A DNA stretch of 64,000 nucleotides from Lepus europaeus (lineage: Eukaryota; Chordata; Mammalia; Lagomorpha; Leporidae): the NCBI RefSeq assembly GCF_033115175.1, contig NC_084837.1, positions 88,672,966-88,736,965 on the forward strand. Reading direction: 5' to 3'. Made by a program: the position numbers and the translations under genes. How positions within the stretch are numbered: position 1 is the first letter of the stretch; every line of letters starts with the position of its first letter. This document shows, in pieces, positions 56,516 through 64,000 of this stretch. The notes beneath the pieces are model-generated. The model was given only the letters and a program-made list of their open reading frames with translations. It was not told the origin of the DNA and did not search any database.

Positions 56516-56861
56516 GAGGCGAGGATGCTTGGAGAATAAAATATTCTAAATGCTAAAAGGAGTGGGAGAAGTGAACAGCAGGAACCGGCCGTGAGACTGG
56601 AAAGCGGAGCAGAGCTCCCACATCAGGAAGTGATGCCGGGATTGGAACTACAGGAGAGAGAGGGACTTGACCAAGCCAGCGAAGGAACCAGCCAGAGGGC
56701 GCACACTGCCCTCAGTGGTGAGTGTGGAGCAGGTGGGAGAGACAGAGCCGGAGTCACTGACACTCAACAGCTTCCGGTCACAGGCCAGAGAGGCTGTGTC
56801 CAGGGGTGCGCAGAGAATACCACCCCCCACCCCGGACAGAATCCCGGAAGTACTGGGCGCG
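56516..56861. other. unique DNA
   Basis: Nothing recognised in about 350 bases. Confidence 0.45.
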
Positions 56862-57145
56862 GGGTGGTGGGTGTGGCACGGTGGTCAAGCTGCCGCCTGG
56901 GAGTGCCTGGAGTCGAGCCCCACCTGTGCCTTCTGAGGATGGCCCACGTGCTGGAGTCCCTGCCACCCACGGGGGAGACCTGGAAGGAGTTCCTGTCTCC
57001 TGGCGTCCGCCTGGCCCAATCTTAGCTATTATGGGCGCCTGGGGAGTGAACCAGCAGGTGAAAGAGCTCTCCCGCTCGCTCTCTCTCTCTCTCTCTCTCT
57101 GCCTTTCAAGTAAATAAAAATGAATAAATAAACATTAAAAAACAA
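56862..57145 (+). repeat. C-SINE
   Basis: 'ggtgggtgtggcacggtgg' head, CT tract, 'tttcaagtaaataaaaatgaataaataaac' tail. Confidence 0.85.
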
Positions 57146-57321
57146 AATGACTGAACATGTAAGAATATGTGTATTAAAATGCTCGGTACAATTGTGAAAA
57201 ATTTAAACATGTCTAAGATGACAGAAAAAAAAAATCAGTGTTCAGTAGCATCAAGAAATTGAGTTCACAGGAACAAATGAATCAGGTTGTCCACAGCCCT
57301 GATGACTCAAAGCCTGGGTTT

Positions 57322-57354
57322 TAACAATTTTATTTATTTTCTTTCTTATTTGAA

Positions 57355-57396
<42 letters not shown>

Positions 57397-57528
57397 ATCC
57401 ATCTCTCCCTTCATTCCCCAAATGCCCACTACAGCCAGAGCTGGTCCAGGTGGAAGCCAGGAGCCCGAATCTCCCACGAGGGTGGCAGGCACCTAAGTAC
57501 TTGAACCATCACCTACTGCCTCCCGGGG
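57322..57528 (-). repeat. C-SINE, head-truncated, long (GA)n
   Basis: 'ttttatttattttctttcttatttgaaag', (GA)n at 57357-57393, body to 'cctactgcctcccgg'. Confidence 0.8.
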
Positions 57529-57840
57529 GGCGAATATCAATCAAAGGAAAGCTGCCCTGGATATGTTAATATAAGATAAAGGAGACCAGAGAAAAGAAAA
57601 TTGCTAAGGCTAAAGGGAGATGTTACCCAGTGATAAAAGGACCAGCTCATCAAGCCGACACACCAGTCCTAACCGTGTGTGCACTTAACACGGACTTCAG
57701 AACACAGGAGGAAGAACTGAACTGAAAAGAGAAATGGAGAAGCCTACAATTGTACTTGGAAACTGTAATATTATTCCTTCGGTAAGGGCCATTTCTCAGA
57801 TAGTAGAATAAGCTTAGTACATTTAAAATAACTGAAATCA

Positions 57841-58190
57841 AGTGCCGGCGTTGTGGTGTAGCAGGTAAAGCCACTGGCGCTGATGTCAGCATCCCATATG
57901 GGCACCAATTTGAGTCCTGGCTGCTCCACTTCTAATCTAGTTCCATGCTAATGGCCTGGGAAAGCAGTGGGAGATGGCCCAAGTTCATGGGCCCCTGCAC
58001 CCATAGGGGCACCTGGAAGAAGCTCCTGGCTCCTGGCTTCAGCCTGGCCCAGCCTTGGCTGGCTGTTTGGACATCTGGGGGAGTGAACGAGCAGATGGAC
58101 GACCCCTGTCTCTGTCTCTCCCCCTCCCTCTCTCTCCTTCTCTCTCTGTAACTCTGACTTTCAAAAAAAGAAGTCCTTAAAAAAATAACT
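57841..58190 (+). repeat. C-SINE, full length
   Basis: 'gtgccggcgttgtggtgtagcagg' head to 'ctttcaaaaaaagaagtcc' tail. Inserted in L1M. Confidence 0.9.
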
Positions 58191-58278
58191 AAAGTCATGC
58201 AAAGTCTTGGATTGCAATGAAATCAGATCAGAACTGGAAAGTCTCTAAATATTAGAAACTTAAAGAACACGCTTCAGC

Positions 58279-58917
58279 CAAGGGGCTGGAATGGTGGCTC
58301 TGAGGGCGGCGGCGGTGGGACCAGGACGGGGCCAGATGCCACAGGCCTGCGTCACTGCTGGGCCTGACTGCCCATGACCACTGCTGCTGGAGCTGGACGG
58401 CGGCGGCCATGTGGCGTGGGGACCTCTCCTGGCTTGCCTGTGAGCTGGAGCTGGCCTCGGCAGTGTCTCCCCCTGCTGGCTGCACGCCCCTGATCCGCCT
58501 GGTGGCCCTGGAGGCCCACACAGACCCATCGCGCAGCACCTGCCTCCCGGAGGCCTGCCTTCCAGTGGCTGGACAAACCCCAGAGCTCCTGGACGCCGGG
58601 CCGGGCCCCTGTGAGGACTTCTACAGCTGTCCTGCGTAGGCTGGGTTCCGAGGAACCCTGTGCCCGTGGGCGTTCTCGCTGGGACGCCTTCAGCAGCCTT
58701 GGGGATGAGAGCCAAGCTGCACCTGCTCAAAACACCACCTTCAACTCCAGCAGGAACACAGAGTGCTTACCCCGTGGTGCTGCAGCGGGCTGGTCGCACA
58801 CCGCTGGCCACGTCATGGAGGTGCAGCTATCTGGGGAGTGAACTAGTGGATGGAGGATCTCTCTCTCTCTCTCTCTCTGTCTCTGCCTTTCAGGTAAATA
58901 ATAAATAAGCAAATAAA
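58279..58917 (+). repeat. C-SINE head and tail flanking foreign DNA
   Basis: Head-like 'ggggctggaatggtggctctg' at 58281 and an intact 3' third from about 58800 ('tatctggggagtgaactagtggatgg', CT tract, 'tttcaggtaaataataaataagc'). The middle of the SINE is absent. In its place are about 500 bases that include an ECE2-like fragment. Confidence 0.6.
58425..58790 (+). pseudogene. ECE2: ECE2-like processed gene fragment
   Basis: Without introns the translation follows the N-terminal part of endothelin-converting enzyme 2 (M13 zinc metalloprotease family): the end of the membrane anchor ([11 protein letters not shown]), STCLPEAC, then the first ectodomain landmark PCEDFY near residue-equivalent 58610-58625. 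It then needs a frame change and passes a TAG at 58637-58639. The second frame gives GRSRWDAF and NTTFNSS. Several parent exons are joined, so this came from mRNA. The catalytic domain (HExxH) is absent and no A tail is seen. NTTFNSS favours ECE2 over ECE1. Assignment is from memory of the family. Confidence 0.65.
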
Positions 58918-59261
58918 CATGTACAACCACTATTTGTAGATACCATGACTCTGTGTAGGAAATTTCAAGAATTTCCATAAACAAGACAAGACAACAACAG
59001 AATAGAGCTTCTAAGAGAGCTGCACAAGGCTGCAGGACACACGCTGGAGCATAAACTCCAGCCATACTTCTGCAGACCGACAACGCACCGCTGGGAACTG
59101 GGGTTTAAAGATGAGAGCAGGGGCTCCAGGAAATGAAATGCCGAGAAGGGAATAACACCGCCCACTGAAGGAGCAAACCACACGAGGAAGCCGCCGCTGT
59201 GTTCCTGGTCAAGAAGACTCCGCGTTGTCAAGATGTTGGCTCTCCCCAGATCAATGTTTTT

Positions 59262-59327
59262 TTAAAGATTTATTTATTTATTTATTTGAAAGGCAGAGTT
59301 AGAAAAAGAGGGAGAGAGGGAGGGAGG

Positions 59328-59373
<46 letters not shown>

Positions 59374-59603
59374 TCTTCCATCTGCTGGTTCACTCCCCAA
59401 ATGACCGCAACAGCTGGAGCTGGGCTGACCCAGGAGTGTCTTCCGAGTCCCATGTGGGTGCAGGAGCCCAAGCACTTGGGCCCTCCTCTGCTGCTTTCCC
59501 AGGCGCATTAGCAAGGAGCTGGATCAGAAGTGGAGCAGCCGGGCCCATACGGATGCCAGTGTTGCAGGCAGCGGCTTTGTATGCTACACCACAGCGCCGG
59601 CCC
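59262..59603 (-). repeat. C-SINE with (GA)n
   Basis: 'aagatttatttatttatttatttgaaaggcag', (GA)n at 59316-59370, body, head complement 'accacagcgccggccc'. Confidence 0.9.
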
Positions 59604-59751
59604 TGAGAATTTTATTTTTGAAAGTGTCATCTTAACCTGCAAGGATGTCCATGAAGCAGCACGGTCAGACGCGGCGGAGGAGGAGCCGTGTCGTGAAAAT
59701 GCCCGCGCAACCCAAACCGAGCATCTCAAACCCACGCTTTGCTGACCGTCT
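59604..59751. other. unassigned segment
   Basis: About 150 bases. On the minus strand it ends with 'aataaaattc', like a transcript end, but I cannot place it. Confidence 0.3.
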
Positions 59752-59757
59752 GTAGCT

Positions 59758-59759
<2 letters not shown>

Positions 59760-59795
<36 letters not shown>

Positions 59796-60117
59796 ACAGG
59801 CAGAGTGGATAGTGAGAGAGAGACAGAGAGAAAGGTCTTCCTTTGCCTTTGGTTCACCCTCCAGCGGCCTCTGTTGGCACGCTGCGGCCGGCGCACTGCG
59901 CTGATCCGATGGCAGGAGCCAGGTGCTTCTCCTGGTCTCCCATGGGGTGCAGGGCCCAAGCACTTGGGCCATCCTCCACTGCACTCCCTGGCCACAGCAG
60001 AGAGCTGGCCTGGAAGAGGGGCAACCGGGACAGGATCAGTGCCCCAACCGGGACTAGAACCCGGTGTGCCGGCACCGCAAGGCGGAGGATTAGCCTAGTG
60101 AGCCGCGGCGCCGGCTA
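59760..60117 (-). repeat. young C-SINE with target duplication
   Basis: T32 run, 'gacaggcagagtggatagtgag', full body and box-B complement 'gggactagaacccgg'. GTAGCTCC flanks it at 59752-59759 and 60118-60125. Confidence 0.95.
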
Positions 60118-60125
60118 GTAGCTCC

Positions 60126-61520
60126 ATTTTTAAAAGTTCTTTTTTTTTTTTAACAGAAGGAAGTAGACAGACACATGTAGGTAAATGCTAACTGTCCATA
60201 CTCACATAGAGACACCGTGTAATCCCAGAGCCCAATACACAGAGACAGGAGGAAAATGTTGGAATTCTGTGCTCCGTCACACAGGGATGCACCCTCTGGC
60301 TTGCTTCCTCCATCTAGAAGGTAGCAGTTTTCTTTCTCTCCCCCAGAGCTCGGGGGACAAGAGGGGCTAAGCATGGATTTGGAACAGAAAAGGGTTGAGA
60401 CTCTCTTCCCATTGTATTCTGCTGAGGGTATTTTCACCGCAATAAGATGAGAACCACGGTGTAGAGAAAAGAGACCTCAAAAACAGGGAGATTGAGCACA
60501 AGAGGGGAAGAAAAATACCAACAGGAAGACAACAGCTTGTTCCCAGGGGCCGGAGAACATTGGAAAAAAAAAGTTGGAATCCTCAGTGTGTGCTATTAGT
60601 CCTCTCCTTCATCCTCCTTGCCTTCGTCCTCTTCATCATCCTCTCCATCTTCTCTCCTTCGTCCTCCTCCCTGCTTCATCAGTGTCTCCCAGTCCTTCCT
60701 CATCACCATCATCACCTCCCTCAGCATCCGTGGCAGGAACCGAGCAGCGCTGTGGTGGATTCGGCCACATCCCCCCTCTGGAGAGCTCTCCTAAGGCACC
60801 TGCACCTGCGGCAGAGTGGCCAGGAAACCAGGGGAAGCTCGGTGGCTCCTCGCACTGCCCCTTCCAGCAGGGCTCGGTTCCGCATTTGACTTGAATGTTT
60901 TGTCAAATCCTTTCCGGATCGCAGCTGGATTTCATGGACTTTGACGATGGACCACCACTCTGATTCGCATGACGTTCGTCACATCTTGTCCTTCAGTCCG
61001 GGGACGCAGTGCCTCTTCACCCGCCTCCCCAGGCAGTACAGGTGCCTGTGGGTGGTGGACAAATGTGGTACCCCAAGATTTGGGATTTGGGGGTTCAGTT
61101 CTGACCTCTTCTGGGGAAAAAAAGGACTGGTTGGTGCAGTTTCTTACATTTCTGAGCTACTTGCCAAGTCTCCTCACTGGCTTGTTCATTTAATCCATTC
61201 CTTTTTGTACTTCATCAGTGTGTCCAATTGCTTCTTCCTGTTCTTTTTCTCCCTTTGGCAAACCCCGAGAGGTCCAAGTGTCAGCCGGCTCGGGGCAGGA
61301 GCTGCTGTCGGCTTCTTTGAGGCAGGTGCGGGAGCCATGCTGCAGGGAGTTCCAAAAGCAGCAGGCTCAGGCAGGAAGAAGCTCCGAGGACCCAGCTGCC
61401 CGACTGCGAGACTTACCGCGGAGCGAAAGCTGACCATGGCGCAGGGCGTGCACCAAGTGCCAGTGCGCTTCCAGTCACAGCCTGGGCATAATGCAATCAG
61501 TTTCAAGGTCAGCAATGAAA
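60126..61520 (-). pseudogene. SET: SET processed pseudogene
   Basis: Intronless, broken minus-strand copy of SET (TAF-I/I2PP2A, a nuclear histone chaperone and PP2A inhibitor). Minus-strand text follows the mRNA in order: start-like ATG at 61338-61336 with the alpha-isoform N-terminus, 'gagaaaaagaacagg' and 'gatgaagtacaaaa' (dimerisation helix), 'cagaagaggtcagaa', 'tggaaaggatttgac'-type text, the Asp/Glu-rich tail (a GAT/GAA/GAG-rich stretch at about 60725-60600), stop, then the 3' UTR ('ttcttgtgctca'-like, 'gcagaatacaatggg', 'atggacagttagcatttacc'). Disruptions: an in-frame TAA soon after residue-equivalent 80, about 80 bases missing in the middle, and frame changes. The 3' end abuts a young SINE. 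The alpha-isoform exon suggests which transcript was copied. Confidence 0.85.
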
Positions 61521-61544
61521 AATGTCTCTAAGATGTAGACATTT

Positions 61545-61831
61545 GGAGATTTTTTTATTATTTAAAGATTTTTTCAAGTATTTATTTGAGAGGTAGTGTT
61601 TCAGAGAGAGAGAGAGGGAGACAGAAAGAAAAGTTTTCCATCTGCTGGTTCACTCCACAAATGGCCACAACAGCTGGAGCTGAGCCAATCCATAGCCAGG
61701 AGCTTCTTCTGGGTCTCCCACATGGGTGCAGGGGCCCAAGCACTTGGGCCATCTTCCACTGCCCTCCTGGGCCATAGCAGAGAGCTGGATCAGAAGAGGA
61801 GCAGCCGGGACTCGAACCGGCCCCTATATGG
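61545..61831 (-). repeat. C-SINE, head-truncated
   Basis: 'aagattttttcaagtatttatttgagagg', full body to 'gactcgaaccggcccctatatggg'. A second SINE tail begins there. Confidence 0.88.
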
Positions 61832-62167
61832 GATTTTTTTTTTAAGTTTATTAATTTGAAAGAGTGACACAGAGAGAAAGACAGGGGGAGATCTTCCATC
61901 TGCTGGTTCACTCCCCAAATGCCTGCAACAGCCAGGGTTGGGCCAGGCGGAAACCAGGAGCCAGGAGCTCCATCCAAGTCTCCCACGGAGGGGGCGAGAT
62001 TGAACTACTTGCGCTGTCACCTGCTGCCTCCCAGGATGTGCATCAGCAGGAAGTTGGATCAGAGGCAGAGGTGGGACTTGAACCCAGGTACTCCAAACCC
62101 GGGGTGGGGGGCGGTGTGGGAGGAGGAGACAGACATCCCAAGAGCGGCTTTATTCTCTGTACAGTGC
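61832..62167 (-). repeat. C-SINE, old
   Basis: 'aagtttattaatttgaaagagtgac' to a degraded head at 'ctgtacagtgccca', with G-rich sequence (62101-62123) in the head region. Confidence 0.78.
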
Positions 62168-62706
62168 CCACCTCGGTAGTTTCTGTTTTTGTTTTGTTTA
62201 TTTGTTTGTTTGTTTGTTAATAACTAATGAAATAGATAAACCTGTTCAGGTCCTCGGAGGCTCATGGCAGCCACTGAGGGCTGAACGTCACCATGGAGCC
62301 TCCAAAAGCCAGAGACCCCCTGGAAGAACGAATGAACAGTCCCGCAGCACAGCCACCGTCCGTGTGTGTCCGAGCAGGGAAATCAACTGAAACTGCGTTA
62401 GAAGGCAATAAACATCTGAGGCCTGCAGAGCCCCTGTGCTGGGGCAGGGGCAGGGCAGACAGCAGGGAAGAGGCAGCTCGCAGCCAGGGTCTGGGGGCTG
62501 GAGCCTGGAGAAAACCGCCCCCCAAAGGTGAGCGTCTCTCCCGAGCAGAGAGTCCTGGTGGGTCGGAGCACCTGGGTCGTGGAAGCGAAGGAAGGGACCT
62601 GCGGCAGCAAGCTTCGGAGGAGGACTCCAGTGGGAGAAAGAGAGGGCTTGAAGGGGGCCGGATCTCTCGGACACCCGGAGGTACTAGGAGATCAAGAAGC
62701 CAGGGC
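62168..62706. other. unique DNA with (GTTT)n
   Basis: (GTTT)n at 62190-62219. A plus-strand open frame of 140 codons from 62293 has low-complexity Arg/Gly/Ser composition and no domain I know; I do not call it a gene. Confidence 0.45.
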
Positions 62707-62721
62707 AGGAAGTGAGGTCCC

Positions 62722-63021
62722 GGCCGGCGTCGCGGCTCAACAGGCTAATCTTCCGCCTGCGGCGCCGGCACCCCGGGTTCTAGTCCCGGTCGGGGCGCTG
62801 GATTCTGTCCCCGTTGCTCCTCTTCCAGTCCAGCTCTCTGCTGTGGCCCGGGAGGGCAATGGAGGATGGTCCAAGTGCTTGGGCCCTGCACCCGCATGGG
62901 AGACCAGGAGAAGCACCTGGCTCCTGGCTACAGTATAGCTCCGTCTGAAGCGGACACTTGGGGAGTGAACCAAAGGAAGACCTTTCTCTCTGTCTCTCTC
63001 TCACTGTCTAACTCTGCCTGT

Positions 63022-63052
<31 letters not shown>
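62722..63052 (+). repeat. young C-SINE with 15-bp target duplication
   Basis: 'ggccggcgtcgcggctcaacagg' head, GGTTCTAGTCCCGG box B at 62777-62790, CTGTC plus about 31 A. AGGAAGTGAGGTCCC flanks it at 62707-62721 and 63053-63067. Confidence 0.96.
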
Positions 63053-63055
<3 letters not shown>

Positions 63056-63067
63056 AAGTGAGGTCCC

Positions 63068-63516
63068 TGCGGAAGCAGAATCAAGTTTCTATGGAGACAA
63101 CGTCACGCTGGTCTACCTAGAATCCCCTGCAATGCCTGCTCTAGAAAAACAGAAGGCATTGCAAATAAATGTAAAGTGGAAAGCAAGTGACATCTCTACA
63201 CACGTGCTCTACGATAGAAACTGTGAAGTCAACATGCTTCAGCGGGTGGAATTCTGTCTCCAAGTGAGGAAATTGCAGAGCAAAACCGTTGCAAAGTGCC
63301 TGAACCCAGTCAAAGATCCTGCAATAAACATGTGCAGCTCCAAGCAGATAAAAACCATCTCCAATCAGGAATGTAAACACGCAGAAAGAAATAGAAAACT
63401 CACAGAAAGGTACAAAGTGAAAGCCCCTTAGCATCAGGAAAGAGAAGAAGAAGATAAAAATCATCTCAGAAATGAGAAACAAAAACACCCACAGGAAACA
63501 GACTTGACTGAGGGTG
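63068..63516 (+). other. unassigned segment with a 99-codon frame
   Basis: AT-richer than its surroundings. The frame at 63132-63431 gives a Lys-rich peptide (MPALEKQKALQINVKW start, ERYKVKAP end) that I do not recognise. It may derive from an old L1 or other element. Bounded by two young SINEs. Confidence 0.3.
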
Positions 63517-63531
63517 AAGATATAACAGGGG

Positions 63532-63841
63532 CCAGCGCCGCAGCTCAATAGGCTAATCCTCCGCCTTGCGGTGCCGGCACACCGGGTTCTAGTCCCGGTC
63601 GGGGCACTGGATTCTGTCCCGGTTGCCCCTCTTCCAGGCCAGCTCTCTGCTATGGCCCGGGAGTGCAGTGGAGGACGGCCCAAGTGCATGGGCCCTGCAC
63701 CCGCATGGGAGACCAAGAAAAGCACCTGGCTCCTGGCTTCGGATCAGTGTGGCGGCCACTGGAGGGTGAACCAATGGCAACGGAAGACCTTTCTCTCTGT
63801 CTCTCTCTCTCACTGTCCACTCTGCCTGTCAAAAAAAAAAA
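63532..63841 (+). repeat. young C-SINE with 15-bp target duplication
   Basis: 'gccagcgccgcagctcaatagg' head, GGTTCTAGTCCCGG near 63586, shortened 3' body, CTGTC and A run. AAGATATAACAGGGG flanks it at 63517-63531 and 63842-63856. Confidence 0.96.
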
Positions 63842-63875
63842 AAGATATAACAGGGGAGAAATGAATGCAGCTAAG

Positions 63876-64000
63876 GGAGCAGGTGCACTGGTGCAGTGGG
63901 TTCAGCCACTGCTTGGGAAGCCTGCATCCCTTATTGATCCAGTTCCCTGCCAATGTGCAGAGGAAGGTGGTAGAAGATGGTCCACTTCCTCGGGTCCCTG
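63876..64000 (+). repeat. C-SINE cut by the window end
   Basis: 'gcaggtgcactggtgcagtggg' head and 'gtggtagaagatggtccacttcctcgggtccctg' body. The rest lies outside the window. Confidence 0.8.

Larger units (their letters stand above)
57535..59261 (+). mobile_element. L1M ORF2 fragment broken by insertions
   Basis: 57535-57840 ('gataaaaggaccagctcatcaagccgacac', 'gaactgaaaagagaaatggagaagcctacaattg') and 58191-58278 ('agatcagaactggaaagtctctaaatattagaaactt') are ORF2 endonuclease/RT-region text. 58918-59261 ('aattctgaaatgccgag'-like text and 'gttgtcaagatgttggctctcccc') is later ORF2. Interrupted by a C-SINE and by the ECE2/SINE block. No coding capacity. Confidence 0.65.

Noticed and set aside
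58425-58790. ECE1 as the parent of the peptidase fragment
   Set aside because: The NTTFNSS motif and the STCL-EAC segment fit ECE2 better.
60590-60740. HMGB1-type acidic tail
   Set aside because: The sequence on both sides, including the 3' UTR, follows SET and not HMGB.
60560-60894. Plus-strand hydrophobic frame that could pass for a membrane protein
   Set aside because: It is the complement of the Asp/Glu-rich SET tail; GAT/GAA/GAG codons read backwards give Leu, Phe, Ser and Ile.
1-64000. CRISPR array, bacterial operon, ribosome-binding sites, prokaryotic mobile elements
   Set aside because: The window is mammalian nuclear DNA. Regular repeats here are SINEs and microsatellites without unique spacers of constant length.

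Overview
This is mammalian nuclear DNA, almost certainly from a lagomorph (European rabbit or a close relative such as a hare). The diagnosis rests on about 58 copies of the tRNA-derived lagomorph C-SINE, on both strands, roughly one per 1.1 kb. Older copies end in CT-rich plus AAATAAAT tails. A younger class carries the GGTTCTAGTCC box-B head and ends CTGTC followed by a long A run. MIR, L1M, MaLR and hAT relics give the ordinary placental background. Calls were made by reading and by remembered family consensus sequences; no alignment or search was run, so repeat edges are usually good to about 10-20 bases.

Layout. 1-9.3 kb: unique GC-rich DNA with SINEs, MIRs and a MaLR-type LTR. 9.3-13.1 kb: a decayed plus-strand L1M peppered with SINEs. 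13.1-18.1 kb: unique and MIR DNA, an AT-rich island, a STAT/ETS/AP-1-like motif cluster and a MER5A-like relic. 18.15-25.1 kb: one ancient plus-strand L1M broken by three C-SINEs, an LTR-like block and a 2.5 kb intronless LETM1 copy. 25-40 kb: unique DNA, SINEs and MIRs, three copies of an inverted-repeat element (30.0, 33.5, 38.5 kb) and an unassigned exon-like ORF at 29.2 kb on the minus strand. 40.1-40.85 kb: a strong CpG island with no recognised gene. 41-57 kb: GC-rich unique DNA, SINE clusters and L1M pieces. 57.5-59.3 kb: another L1M holding a broken ECE2-like fragment joined to C-SINE sequence. 60.1-61.5 kb: a minus-strand processed pseudogene of SET. 62.7-64 kb: two young SINEs with clear 15-bp target duplications, an unassigned segment and a SINE cut by the window edge.

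The only convincing intact protein-coding unit is the LETM1 retrocopy at 21295-23382: 695 codons with no stop or frameshift, in a CpG-rich context with promoter-like motifs in its copied 5' leader. The other recognisable gene-derived sequences (SET, ECE2) are broken. No multi-exon host gene was identified. The window reads as intergenic or intronic DNA whose history is dominated by L1-driven copying of SINEs and cellular mRNAs.
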